Positions 21,285 to 34,879 of a stretch of 64,000 nucleotides of DNA are shown here, piece after piece. Under the pieces are notes generated by a model. The model saw only the letters and a list, made by a program, of their open reading frames with translations, did not search any database and was not told the origin of the DNA. The stretch is from Pyxicephalus adspersus. Lineage: Eukaryota > Chordata > Amphibia > Anura > Pyxicephalidae. The translations under genes were made by a program, and so were the position numbers. Each line of letters opens with the position of its first letter. The stretch's first letter is position 1. The DNA lies in contig NC_092859.1 of assembly GCF_032062135.1 (NCBI RefSeq), forward strand, positions 125,090,033 to 125,154,032, written 5' to 3'.

Positions 21285-23368
21285 TAATCTCAAATTCATA
21301 CTGATGATGACCACTAAAACACATGTCCAATGACCATCTGCTCACTGCAAACTTTTCAGCAGAATGTGTAGTTTAAATCTATTAATAGAGTATTTAGAGG
21401 GTATTAGTTGTGATTAATAACTCTGAGGAAGGCCATTTAAAAGCATTGGCATCCAGCACATTAACATTATGTTGGGAAGTTTGTAGTGAGCAGGTTGTCG
21501 ATGTTCATGTATTTTAAAGCTGTTTACTAGGTAAACTTCCTGGGCCCCCTCCCCAGTGTGTGAAGATGCCAGCATTGCAAAAGTCAGGCTCTTTTAAATA
21601 GAAAGGGTACAGAAGTACTCCTTGTCCCCCTGATGGCCGCCCAGGTTTATTTGGTATTTGTTAAATAAACACTTTAAAAGTTTTATGTTTGTAAGTACTT
21701 TTAATAACTATTAAAACGTTTAAAGAAGGTCCTCAATATGCCAGTGTACTGTTGTTTTTATGTATCTTCTTTTATTCAACTTGGGCCTTCAAGGACTACA
21801 TCTAGAAGGATGTCCTTTCATCAATGGAAAACATCTTTATGTATTGAACTCGTTTTAAGTGGGTTGTTCTTGAAGGAAGGGACTCTAGTCAGCCACTTGT
21901 TGGTTTTTTCTAAGGGGTTATTGCTGGCTTAGTCACATTTACTGTACAACAAAGACTGTATGGTGCCCACTTTTGCCACAGCTCCCTTTGACTCCTTGTC
22001 CTCTGCAACAGAACTGAGGCAAACCTTATGAGAAGACTTAACAGAGTGGTAGAGTAGCAAGGACATTTTAGGAGAAAGGTGAGTATATGTTAAGATTGGG
22101 GAAAAGTTAAGTGACCCTTTTACTTTACTTTGAATCAGCACAGAAGACAATTACTTCTTGTCACAGCCTGTCCTTCTTAATATTTTATTAGTTTTATTAA
22201 GCTTACCCATCCTGAGATAAAATAGGTTGTATTATATACATTATTAACTACATTTAAAACAGAATGTGGCCCATGTCTTTTTTCATTAATAATTTGAAAA
22301 CTCACACTTCTGTTTCATCTTTAAGATTTGCTTCTTTTAAAGAATCTCCTATACCTTCTTCTATGTGGCTTCAAAGGGAATTTTATACTTGTATTGTAAC
22401 ACATGGGAGCATTGTGCTGTGGGCATGAAATTCCAGATACAGATGGAGAGAAGAGAATATTATTTCCTAAAAATCTTTGTATTAAAGTTTGTATTTCTTA
22501 AAATGAAGCATAAGATTCTACAAATTTTAAAACATTTGTGGGTCAGAAGCTATGCATGAATTCATGTTTTCCCCCTTAATATATAGGAACTTTACAAATT
22601 ATTAATCTATTTTTGTATATTAAATAAAATAATGTATTTAATTTATTGGTTGCTTTGAAGACTTGGTTAATTTCATATTTGAGATATTTAGAATTGCAAT
22701 GCTTTAAAATATATCATCTCAGCTACCATGAAAAAAAAGTGCCAGGATAATCAGCCTATGCTGGTCAGAGCTTAGTTGGAGTGCAAAAAGGCAAGAAAAG
22801 GTTACACGATCAAATGCATCTACATGATTAAATCTGCATGGCAAATCTGCTTGTTGATAAGTTTGCCTAACTCTAATACATATGCATTAAATTCATCAAA
22901 CTCAAAGTCCAGAGCTTTGGCATTACAATGAGACTTCACTTTAAAAGGACAAAATTGATTCATGAAAGGTTAGCATGGTGAACAGTTGAATCATCATTAA
23001 GTTTGCTAATAGGAAATGGTTGCATAATTAAAGCATATCTTTGTTCTTTATTTTCACTTGTTGACCCTGCCAGTAAAATCTTTCTGTCCTGGATTATAGT
23101 GCTCACTCGCTCTACTTTATTTATGGAAGAGCAGCATTGTCACCGTCAAATAGAAAGTTTTAAGATTACAGAAAATGTGTCACTGTCAGGAAAGCTGCAG
23201 CTCCCCATGTCGCCTGCTGGTGGCACTGGTTTAGCACACCTTGCATGTACTTCCACTGACAATCAGCAGGGGGGGCTTGCTGCACCCATACTTCACATGG
23301 GGTTCGTTATAAGTAGTCCTATAAATTCTGGCTTCACATGCCTCCCTTTGCCTTAGCATTAAATCAAT
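21285..23368. other. intergenic, nothing recognised
   Basis: No gene was recognised. The segment 23180-23355 is GC-richer than its surroundings and may be a dispersed repeat, but no second copy was found in the window. Confidence 0.4.
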
Positions 23369-23546
23369 GGGCCTGATTTATTAAAGCTCTCCAAGGCTAG
23401 ATAGAATACATTTGAAAGTAATTTTCTGTTTGTTAGCAAATATTTTAATCCTGGACCAGATCCATTCCAGGTTTGCTGGATCACCCAGCTTCACTGTTGA
23501 AAGTGTATCTTTTACAGCCCTGGAGAGCTTTAATAAGTCAGACCCC
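23369..23546. repeat. palindromic MITE, copy 3 (internally shortened)
   Basis: Starts GGGCCTGATTTATTAAAGC and ends GCTTTAATAAGTCAGACCC. The right half is complete ('ggtttgctggatcacccag'), but the left inner arm is missing, so this copy is shorter than the 215-240 bases of the others. Confidence 0.88.
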
Positions 23547-25328
23547 TGTACCTAAAACCTTGAGGGTGCTTTTGGCCACTTGCCCTTTGATATCCTCTCA
23601 TTGCGCTGTTCTTGTTACTTCTTCTTGGTTGTACATGATTGCATATAGCTTGCTGCCATTCTGCAACATTGTGCAACCAACCCTATAACACACAGACTTT
23701 TCATATCTTTATATTTCCGGTTAACGAATTGACATCCTACAGTAGCTCACCAACTTCTGGTGATGTATTTTGGCATATTGCTCTTCCAACTTTGTCACCT
23801 GATCAAATTGGATTGCCTATTCCACTGGCTGATCATAGAGATGAGAGAAAATTGCTTTATTGTATTGTGCAAGCACATTTGGACCCTAAGACAGATGCTA
23901 TCTCCACAACTTTACATCTACTGTATATATGGTTTTCATTCACCTATTACCCTAATTGAATTACAATTTTCCTTATTTAATATTGGTTTTAGTTGAGCTT
24001 TAACAGACTCAAGACAAGATAAGTTTATGGTTAAGGTTTACAATAGTTTCCACTGAGAGCCTGTGTATTCTAATATTGCTGATCACTTTCTCCTCCCAAG
24101 CAACATTACCAAGCATAAAGTAAATTCACAATTTATAATAATAGATAAATGATAATGATGTGCTGCAATGCATTTTCACACTTTTTTTACAGACCTCTTT
24201 TAACCTATTTATTTTCTGAAATCTATAACGGTCTCATATTTCAATCCATGTAATTGAGTTATTTTCTTTCACTGTCACCTTCCATCTGAGTAATTTATTT
24301 TCTTCAGCCATTTCATGGCTTGGTCATAAATGGCTATTTCTTGAATCAGATGTGGGTGTGTATAGTTGTTCTGAAGTATATTGGCAAGGAAAAAATTCAA
24401 GCTATAGTGAATTTAAATGCAAATTTAATATCATGCACCTATTAGGAAGAAAAATACGCTAAAATGTGTCCAAAGGTATTAATTTTTAAAGGAGAACAAC
24501 AGTCATCAAATTAGCTTTGTTTGTGTGCCTCGCCTCCATTAGGAAAATCCCAATATACACCATAGGAGGCCTGTAATCCAGATTAGAACATGTCTATGAC
24601 CACTGCAAACTGAACTGATATATTTTGATATTGATATATATTAGGGAAATGCCCCTTTGCCCTAGAACATCAGTGATCAGACACCTAGTCCTGCCAGCTA
24701 AAGTATGCATTTCCTTGCACTAGAAATCTAACGCATGCCCATCCATATCCCAGTGGTTTCACAACACTAATGGGAATATGTGAATGGGAGATCTTACTGT
24801 GGACCTTCGGGGTAGGACGGAGCATTTGAGTCTACTTGATTTATTGGAAATTGTTTGTGGACTCTTCTGATTTTGTAAAATATCTGGGTATTGGGGCCAT
24901 CTCCCAAACTGAAAATATTGACTTCTTAAGCCTTACTGTGTTCTCTGAGACCTTTGTTTGAAAAGCTGCATTGTAATTTTCTGTACTCTGACATAAAATG
25001 ATACCCTTATGTACCCTTATTATCCCCTACTGTATGATGCATAAGTATTTTTGGATCTATGTTTATCTGTATTTGTTAACCCTTGTTAAACTGAAAATAA
25101 AACTAAAATAAAGAATATTACAAAAAAATTCAGATGGAGGGGTTAGATGACTAGGGGTGGAACACACACTAAAATATTTGAAATGTAAATGATTCTGAGC
25201 TGAGATCTTTGCTGTTGCATGGTGTAAAGGCACGGTCAAAGTAGGAATATTGGGGCTGCTGGGAAGGTCATTCCATAAAGGTCGGTGAAACAAATTTGGG
25301 GACATACAATGATGATTGTAGCTTTATA
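23547..25328. other. intergenic, nothing recognised
   Basis: No gene was recognised. Minus-strand open frames at 25063-25305 read FHRPLWNDLPSS, which loosely resembles the end of some LINE ORF2 proteins, but the match is too short to call. Confidence 0.4.
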
Positions 25329-25640
25329 GGGTGTAGTCCCCAACCTTTTGCAGGTCGCAGACCACTAAATGCACGGACTCCAGACCACGCATGCATAGGC
25401 AGCCATGTGTCACTCAAGGGGAAGAAACTTGCCCCCAGAGTGACATCATAATGCCAGAACCCGCCCACTCCCCCATCGCAGGTCTGATCCTTCTATGATG
25501 TCTCTGGGAGACGTAGTCCGCGGCTTTGGCCGGAGTGCCCCCGAAGCGGGGTCCTTCTCCTGACTCCACTGGTGGGTTAGGACCTCTGGGTTAGGAGGTC
25601 TGTGAAACGGTATGGTTGGATTAAAAACAGGGGCCCATCA
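25329..25640. repeat. non-autonomous hAT-like element, copy 1
   Basis: The left end TAGTCCCCAACCTTTTGCAG resembles the 'CAGTGGTTCCCAACC' ends of hAT elements, and the right side ends near GGTTGGATT. Internal sequence 'gccatgtgtcactcaa' through 'tgatgccagaacccgccc'-like text is shared with 59803-60120. No coding capacity. Confidence 0.7.
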
Positions 25641-28600
25641 TGGCTTTCTTTCTGTCTCATTGTGCATAAGTAATATTTTGCTTGGAATTGTCAGTGAAGA
25701 GTGACTGGGGAGATGTAAAGACTTTAAGCTTGTAGACACCCAAGACTTCCTCTTAGTAACATTTGTTGTTAGTCTCTATGTTTATATTGTTATTTGTTTA
25801 TGGAATTGCTAATTGTGGTGAATTAAAGGCTACTATGAGACATTTTTAGCCAGTATGGGTTGTTCTTTAATGGTAGCAAAACAATGAAAATGACAAAAGT
25901 TGACAGTTACATCAGTCGTGTTCTGTCTACTAGCAGTAATTATTGAGTAGTGTAATATTCAGTGCATCATTAATTTTTGCCACAAATCAAAAGAGGTCAG
26001 AACGTTGCATTGGGGAATTTAAGAATGGAGATTCTGGAATAGTTTCTACAACTCTACAAAGAATAAAGTTTGCAAATTAAAGTGGAATTGTGCTTTTGGA
26101 CCCTCATTACAAGAAAATACTGACCTTTATCATGCTGTCAATATAAATAAATAACAGCAGTCTTCCCTGTCCTGGTTCAGTTTTTCTATTCATTAAAAGG
26201 TATGAAAGATAATATTCTCCTACATCTGCATTTTATTTTAAGCAACTGGAGTTTAGGATTCTAGGAATCCATCTAAAGCTTTTGTTTCTTAGTTACCTAA
26301 TTTATTTACCAGATATGTTAGTCCAGGTAAGTAAAAGAGAACACCCATACTGCTGCTCTGGTTGGGGAGGGTTAGTGAATTCTGCGTAACTTCCACCTAA
26401 TTCATAGGAGATGTGTTGGCACTAAGATAGGGCAATAAAAAACAATACTAAAAATACGGGGCTAGAGTTGGAGCTAATTTAAACGTGGCAGGAGGCAGAT
26501 CAAGCACTGGGTAAAAACAAATTAAATAGGCATTAAAGGGTTCCTGGTTATAGAGAATGTAAGATCATATCAGGGGAATTGTCTGTAAAGAGAATGTTTT
26601 TGTTTGGTAATCACAAACATTATAATAACAAATTTGATATTTTACATAAAATAATTTTCTCAACTCAGAAGTGTCAGGGTTCTCTCTGTATTGAGTTCTA
26701 ATATAAGTTTGGTTCCTGTTTTTTGCTTATAACTAAATCTCATTATAATGTTGTAAACTGTGATAGCTCAGTTTGAGATGTATGATAATGGGCTATCATA
26801 GTGTAGGCCATTATAATTAATTCTGGCATCAGGGTAGAAAGAGGACATAAGCTTGGAACCAGCACAAAGCTGTAGCAGGTTCAAGCCAGAATGAAAAGAA
26901 TTGAGTAATAAATGTCACCACTGGCTAGCTGCTGAAAGAAATCACTCTTGTCTAGAATGACATGAAAATGCTTTTTAAAATGTGCTGGGATGGACAGAAT
27001 AAACCATTCCATTAAGGAAAAAGTTTGGGAGCCTTAGCAGTAGTTGTGTGTTAGTTTAAGGAAGGACTAGAGAAATCTCAACTCCATAGAAAGCAAAGAT
27101 ATTGATCAGAGAAATGTATCAGACCTTAGCATTTCTACCAAGATATACATATATTTTGGACTTATCAAAAAAATATATAACAAAACGCTTTCATTAGTAA
27201 ATTTATTGGAAAAAAATAGTGTCAACTAAATCATGCTGCTGAGAAAGAAAAACAGTTTGCTGAGATCATGGTACTAAGAAAGAAAACCTTAACGGTAGAG
27301 TTCAGCTTTAGGTAGGTTATGGCTAATCAATTAAAAAAAAAGTAAGAGCACACAAGGGATACCTGGCCATGAAATGGTCATGTAATATTTGTCACACAAC
27401 CATGCTTCTTTTGGCAGGTTTTATTAGTTAAAAGTTTATTTGCTTTAGTTGTGATTATACTTATGGATTCATAGTGAGCCAATGCCTATATCATCCAAAA
27501 CTTCATGCCAGGATTTCTGAACGATGTAGTACATGCCTGAAGGTTAATAATACTGAGGTGTGGGATTTGTAAGGGCTTATTGGTGCATAGAAGACTCAAT
27601 CCCTAGTTAAATTGTTTTCTTCTTCAAGTATAACTGATTTTTTTTTCCACACATAATCTGACTCTATTCTTTTTTTCACACTCTAAGAAAAACAGCTATG
27701 CCTTTTTACTCCTTATTAAGCACTTGAAACAACCGGATTCCACACTTTCTTCATTTTTTTTCTTTTTCTTGCTGAACGAAGTTCACTAATAATGGCTGGC
27801 AAACATGAGGTGTTATAGGTGAAGTGTAGCAGCTAAATCAAGGTCTCTTCACAGTAACCATCCGAAATGAAGACTGGGGTGGTTACATTAAGAAAATATT
27901 TGTACTTCTTAGCAAGCTGTTGCCTTTTGTAGATTACAAATTGATATACAAAATTCTACATGCATTATACGTACATAGAGTTCTTCTGTTAATAAAGAGA
28001 TTTTGCCCTCTCACTTATCACATGATATGACCTTTGGAGAATGACATTTTAGAAAGGCATACACAGTATAAAGAATGTGTATGCTCTCTATATTTTTTTC
28101 AAGTATCTTTCAATATTTAGCTTATTTCCATCTATACTTGAAGTGCTATGTAATGTGGTGTTGGTATTCTGGCCAAATACCTGAATGGCCAAAGACACAC
28201 CTGTCATTGATAAGTGGGTGAATAACAAAATAGTAATGACCAGAGCGCCATTTTTCTTTTTAGACAGTATTGTTTGTTGGTATTAGATAAACAATATGAA
28301 TCAATTTTTTTATTATTCAGCCACATTTTCACACGCCAGAAGGTCTTTCATGTAATTAATCTGTATTTGTCAGGCATCAGATGTGACTCCGTGGGAAACA
28401 AAACAAGCTGCAGCATAATTACACTTGGCACCTCTCTGTAAGTGAACTGACAGGGATGCTATTTCCCATTTAGTTTTCTAAGGTCTTGAAATATACACTG
28501 TACAATATGCAGGTCATAGTAATCTGTATGTTGGAATTTGAAAGGCTCACTTGTAGGCCCAGACCCCATGAAGGCAAATATAATGTAATTATTTGTCAGA

Positions 28601-30698
28601 AAGTAAACAAAAGCCAAGGACATCAGAGACATGTATGTAAACCTGCTTATAGCATATCAAACATGGGTATAAAGAAGGTCTCTGCAGCCTGAATGCACCT
28701 GTCATTGGTTACTAAATGATCTCAGAAGCATCCCAAATTGATGTCAAGCTAATGCTATTGACAAAAGCCCAAAGCACAGCGCCCTAACAGTTTTGAAAAT
28801 GATCGGGTGGTGCAAACTAAATTTTAATACTAAAATGTCTCTTTACATAATTGTGAGATTTTTATTGCGGTTGCAGTGCGGAAAGAGATTGGTAGCGTCA
28901 CCTTCAGACTTTTTGTATTTCTTAGATTTCTCAGAAAAATCAAAGACAAAATCTTGCTATCCCATTTACTGTTTTTGTTTTCCCACCTTAATGTTTTGGG
29001 AAACACTTCTAACTTTGGTTGCGCCTATCTCTCCTATTGCATTCTCTGTTTCATTTTCTCTAACATAAAATACAGCAGATGCATAGCCCTTGAAAGTTAG
29101 AGTACAAATGTTTCTAAATCTTTGTATTTCTATCCAAGGCCTAGAATACGTAATACTAGTTGAAGATTTCTATATGGACCTGTTGCTCTGAGCCTCCTTT
29201 ACTTGTACTGAATTTATTGAATCATATTACTTTGGGATGTCGTTATTTTGCATTGACAGCTGCAGAATGTTTGCCCAGATTACCCTTTCACCTTTCCCAA
29301 TCGTTTTCAATGCAGACACAAACATGTATACAAACAGATATGCATGCAAAAGTTACTCCAGAAGCATCTGGACTGATAGTGATTGTATGATTGGCTTTGG
29401 ATTTTTACAATCTGGAGTCACTATTTTTTGTGCTGTGATAAATGTAGATTGCTTGTTGGATGGTTAGCTGGCTGACCACATGTCCTATTGAAATCCTAAC
29501 ATTTGATGATTTAATTATCAAGCATCCATCAAAATCTATAATATAAGTTTTGGGTATTCTGACCTTGTAGAATAAATAAAAATCATATGTGTGCCTCTTC
29601 TGCGGAGATGCCTGGAACCACCCGCCTTAGCCCTTTATTTCTGACAAATTTATGAGATTATGCTTATGGAAGTCCTTGCTTCTAGTATTCTTGGTACAGA
29701 AGTTTTGCACTACTTGGCATTATTGGTCACATTTTGAAAGGCCAGGGAATATAGGGAATATATGAATCCAGCGTTGCCAGCTATGGAATGGAATTTTATA
29801 TACTGGATGTTTATATCTCGCAAAGTACTAGGTAATAGGGTTTGTTTATCTCCCTTTCTTGATTGCCCTTCCTCTTCTACTCTTAAAGCCCTCCCAGTGT
29901 GTTCCCCTGTTCTTTGCCCAACCTTTTGTCTCTGTCTGGGACATATTAGCTTTAGTTTTTTTCCAATGTTATGCTAAAAGATCAACCCAATTTTTAGGGT
30001 ATTATATTTGACATCCATAAGTCTCTTCTTTTTTTGTTTTTGCTATTTCTTTTGGGCATGTTATGTATTGATTTTATCATGTCGCTTTAATATCTGTATG
30101 GTATTTATTTTGATTGCTGTTTGTAGTGTTCATTTACCCCAAAACCCCTTAAATAAAGAATGTTTTAAAAAAATTGCTTTGCTTTGTCCAATAAAAGCAA
30201 TTTGTCCCACCATTGGAGTAACTACTATTTGATATAGGTATTCCAAAACTAATACCATGAATACCAAGTGTACAAAATTACCTGTTTTACAATCTGAATC
30301 ATCCAGTTTTTGAATGCATTTACCTGCCTCTAATTACTTTTTAATATGCATGGAAGGAAGCAAAAAGGAAACATTTTATATACTGGTTGACATTGAAATA
30401 TCTGGTAACCTCCGGACCTGAGGAGTGCCGGATTTTCAAAAATTCAGGATTTTTAAAGATTATATTTATGTCCACACACAGGCCAGCCTTCCTCTCGCCG
30501 CACCCAAGGACATCTGGCACAGTTCCAGAGAGCAGACAGCAGGGACGTTCCAATGTGTATTTAGTGTAGCAAGCGTTCCCGCGGCATATGCCTCTTCTCT
30601 CACTCACCTGGTGCACTTCCATATGTGGGCAGGGTTTAGGATTGGTAAGACTATATATGTCTCCTTGGCCATGGCAGACACTGCTTGGTCATCAGAAT
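25641..30698. other. intergenic, about 5 kb without recognised gene
   Basis: Only short chance frames. The segment 28320-28480 has mixed composition with TAAT-type cores and looks like single-copy sequence; it is discussed as a possible conserved element. The segment 30380-30620 is GC-richer and may be an old repeat. Confidence 0.5.
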
Positions 30699-30800
30699 GG
30701 GCCTTACTTAATAAAGCTCTCCAAGGCTGGAGAAGATACACTTTCATCAGTAAACCTGGGTGATCCAGCAAACCTGGAATAGATTTCCTAAAAGTGTTTT
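30699..30800. repeat. palindromic MITE, half copy
   Basis: GGGCCTTACTTAATAAAGC then 'gctctccaaggctggagaa' and 'cctgggtgatccagcaaac'. Only the left arm of the family is present; the right arm is absent. Confidence 0.85.
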
Positions 30801-30849
30801 TCCACACTACTAACAAGTGTTTTAGTTCCTGAATTTCCAGAGTCATGAC

Positions 30850-31040
30850 CTTGGCTTACTATCTGACCCCATTTACTGTCTCCTGCCTGCCCCATCCCTA
30901 GCTTGACTATGCGTTTTCTCTGCCACCTGCCCTGACCTCAGCCTGTCTTGGACTATGTCAGTCACTCTCACACTAATGCCTCTGTTCCTGTCCGCCACTG
31001 ACGGGGAGAGCCCAAGTGCCACAACCTGGTGGAAATCTTG
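30850..31040. repeat. C/T-rich repeat fragment, unclassified
   Basis: Sequence such as 'gcctgccccatccctagct' and 'gccctgacctcagcctgtc' is similar in style to the C/T-rich part of 45285-46075. Possibly the same LTR-like class. No boundaries were found. Confidence 0.35.
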
Positions 31041-34000
31041 CAGATAAAAAGATAAAGTACAGCTTTAAAGACAAGATGACAAGACAAGTGATGGGTAACC
31101 TATGCTTCAAAGGTCTGCATTAAGCAGTTTTGAAAGTTATCTTCAGGATTGTTCATTTTTGCCTTTTCACATCATATATTTTACATAATAAAACAAATGA
31201 AATGTGCATTTACACCAGAAAAATCTGCATTATTCATTACCTTTTTGCTATAATGCATATTTTATAAATCACAAGAACATCACAACTGTCAAAAAGAGAA
31301 CATTTTTAAAAATGTACATTTGTAAAAAAAAAAAGATTTTGATAAAAAAGGATGGTTTTATTTACCATACCTGAACAACATTTTACAGTGTTGTCTGTTT
31401 TTGTATGATTAACAATCAGGTGAATCATGGACAAGTATATGAACTTTTATATTTAAAAAAATGTATTGTAAATCTTCTGCTTACGGTTGCTGCAGGTTGC
31501 TGCAGCTCTGGACCATATTTTTATCATTATTTATTACTAAAACAGCCAGATCCCTTAATGTAACTAGTGATTGTTCGGCACTTATGAAATGTTGCTTTTA
31601 AAAATAGCTATAAACCTATCTTTTGACAAATATTTCACCAATATCTATATCCTTATCATTTATGATAAATGTGATAGATATACGGCGGAAGCAAAGCTTT
31701 ACTGTAATGATAAAGCCTTCTGAGATTTATTTACATTTTTCTAATGTATTACAAAGAAAAAAGTGATAATTTGCTGGTTTTACACTATAGTAAATGTTCC
31801 ATTTCTCATAATATGGATAGTACATATGGGTCAATAAATAAAATGAGAAGTGACTGAGAGGAGACTGATTGGAGGAGAGTGACATTTATAGCTGGGGCAT
31901 AAGAACTTTTAGGCTATACCTATTTACAGTACAGGTAGAAGGCGGAAGGGGTATGTCTCGTTCTTTGGGATCAATGCAGAGAATCTTGATCTTTTTCTCA
32001 TGATCTTTTTTCTTGCTGTGGGAAAGTTGCTGGTGTGGATAACACACTTCTGAAAATCAGACACTTTGTTGGATATGTTGGACATTATGTTGCATTTATA
32101 GATTGCTTTGTTAGGATATAGGGGGGAGAGGGCACTATTATGAAGCACCACGCCAAAGTATTCAAATATTTGAGTATGTCACTTTATTTTTTAATATTTA
32201 TTTATTTTTGTTTGTGCTGGTTGCTGTTTAATTTTAGGGCTGTGCACAGGAAAGTTCTATATTCTCATTTAGGTTAAATCTACTTGGCCTGTTTACCCAG
32301 CATTTAACCTGAGAGTTTAAGCACCCATTTGTGAAATTTATATTTATTCAAATGGACCAGTCCACACCAGAGTATTCTCTTGATGGGCAGTAAAGAAAAT
32401 GCATCCTGCAGTGTTTGGAAAAAGTTAAAACACCCATAAGTACCTCCCAAACACCCCAAAACAGTTTCCAAACACCCCCAAAGACTTAAAAACGTTTAAA
32501 AATACCTAAACACTCCCATTGATGTGATCATGTTTTTAGGCATTCAGCATTTTCCACTATTCTAAATCTTCTCTAACACATATCTGCAAAAAAGTTAGTG
32601 TAGACTAGTGTGATACTATAGATAATTAATTTTACTTTGCTGTTACTTGGTTAACACACACTTGTCACAAAAGAAAAGATGATTTTTGTTTGTGTATTTG
32701 TACTTTTCACTTATCTTTCCAATCTCCGCCTTGATTCAAAATGCAGTGGGCCTGAGGAGCCAATTGCAGACCCAATTATGGTTGGTATGAGTATGATCAG
32801 TCAAGAATGCTAAATAGTGAGTGAACAGATGGGAAGACACTGTGGCGGACGTAGCCAATGGTGGGCTTGGGGGCTGACTTGGGGCCCTGGTGGGGTTCTA
32901 TTGACTGAGGAGGGTCAGGGGTCCTCTTTCAGCGGCATACTTTGCACCTCCCTATGTCTGCCCCTTGTTCATGCTGTATATTTATATTTCATTTCATTTT
33001 ATAACATGTAATTGATCATGATCTGATCATTGTGGAAAATCATAACTGGTAGCAGAGTGATTGTGGGAATCCTGTTTTATGAACACTAAAAAACACTACT
33101 TGTTTTGCGAATATAGAGTACATTAATTTTTGGAATAAAAAAATTATGTTGTGATTTTGCAGCTTCTTTAAAAACATAAAATAAAAGCATCCCACCTGGT
33201 TGACCTAACAGTCTTCCAATCTTTTCTCTATGTGAAAACTACAGCCTTTGAAAGTATCTTCACATTGTCACCCTTTAAGTATTGTTGGTCCCTAGTTCCC
33301 CATAACATATGGTAGTTCCATTTACTGACTCTACATGATAACAGTCCACCATAGTGATTTAGGAAAGGGCGGATAGAGCCACAGTGCATGTCCTCACGTT
33401 TTTGCACAGATTGGAAGAATTCCTGGCAGGTCAAGTAAGTGTAAAGTGTTTCTTTTTTTATTTAAAAAAATAACATGGATAAAAAAATCTGTAACCTAGA
33501 ATTTATAGAGCTTGTGTTCAATAGCTTTATCTATGTATGCAACATGTGTCTGTGTTGTTTGTCAATAACACCAACTAACCAATTTACATTTTAGGAGATA
33601 TTCTTGCAGAAATCAAGAAAATTCCTATAGGTGCTTAATATGCTTGTCAAATCTCTTTATTGTGATAAAACCTGAGTTAAAAGCAAACCCAATGAAGTAT
33701 AAAAAGTTTATGAAGGATTTATGAATGTGTAAACACATTGTGAATTTTACATTTCAACAAAAAACATCCAAACGCAACAACATTGTTGGCAAACACATTT
33801 ATTTTGAAAGAAGAATAATCAGTTAAATATAAGAAGTTAACAAGCGCTAACTAATAAACACAGCATGAATAATGTAGCTTGCAGAATGATAGTACTGTCA
33901 TAACACCAAGGCGGTCATGCATTTTCTTTGAAAGACATTTATTTAATGACCCAATTAATTATTGCTTTAGTTGATTAATATTATCATCAATCAGTCTGCA

Positions 34001-34464
34001 GCTTTTTTTCTCATGCTGCAGTTTTCTGCATTTGCACAACTGAGAGAATTCCTGACTGGGATGAAATCTTATTCATTTAACGTGACTTATTGACACTGTG
34101 GCCCGATTTGGATGTGGAACCACAGGACCCTGTGATTTCAGTCATACCAACAAGTCTTGTTCATGGGGCACATTTATTAAAGTAATTATCATTAATCTGA
34201 TTAACTATGAGATGGCAGTAGGAATATACATTATAGTAATTGTCCACTGCACAGCTTAATTAAAATTTACTTTACAATGTAATTGTCTGATGGTCCTGGG
34301 AACATCACAAGCAATTATTATATTTTCCCCAAGATAAATATTTCTGCACATTATGTTTAATTTCCCATATTTTTCTGTAGTAAAATTATTCTTCAGTGTA
34401 AAAATCAGCATTTTATCCATTACTTCAAAAAGCACCACAAGCAATCTATTTATACCATTTAAAA
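31041..34464. other. intergenic, nothing coding
   Basis: AT-rich. The segment 32400-32530 contains loose repeats of AAACACCCC-like text. Segments 31505-31800 and 33930-34090 look single copy and carry several TAATTA cores; see the findings. Confidence 0.5.
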
Positions 34465-34839
34465 TGTTTTTTTAATTTGTGTTAATAAACGTTAAAAAAA
34501 ATTAAATAAAAAAAATAGTTTAACATGTATTATAACTGTACAGCAGCATATAATTTATATATATATTTTATATATATATATATATATTTTTTTTTTTTTA
34601 AATTATATATATTTTGAATTTCCCGCCACTAACTCCGTTGATCTCGGCTCTGCATTTGCAGGCTGGAAATCGGAGGAGCAGGAAGTGTCCCCAGGACCAA
34701 GCAGGATACCGGGAGACAGCGACGGAGCAAGGTAATTGTGTTTTTTTTTAAGTTAAAATAGCCCTGAGTGTACTCGGGTTTACTGCTATTTGCAAGTAAA
34801 ATCCACCAGTCACACTCGGGATTACCGCTTAAGAGGTTA
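34465..34839. repeat. piggyBac-like MITE, copy 1 (left end lost)
   Basis: Shares 'ataactgtacagcagcata', 'gaatttcccgccactaa', 'gcgacggagcaaggtaa' and 'aaaatccaccagtcacact' style blocks with 53938-54514. The right end ACCGCTTAAGAGGTTAC is a decayed form of the ACTGCTAGGGG...TTAA terminus of the better copy. The left terminus is not recognisable. An AT-rich expansion lies at about 34550-34615. Confidence 0.75.
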
Positions 34840-34879
34840 CCAGACATGTAAGACATAGCAGAGAATGATCAAAAGAAGA

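Noticed and set aside
25063..25305. LINE ORF2 C-terminus on the minus strand
   Set aside because: Only a short LWNDLP-like match without neighbouring motifs; insufficient to call.
34550..34615. Replication origin-like AT tract
   Set aside because: It is a microsatellite expansion inside the piggyBac-like MITE, also seen in the second copy.
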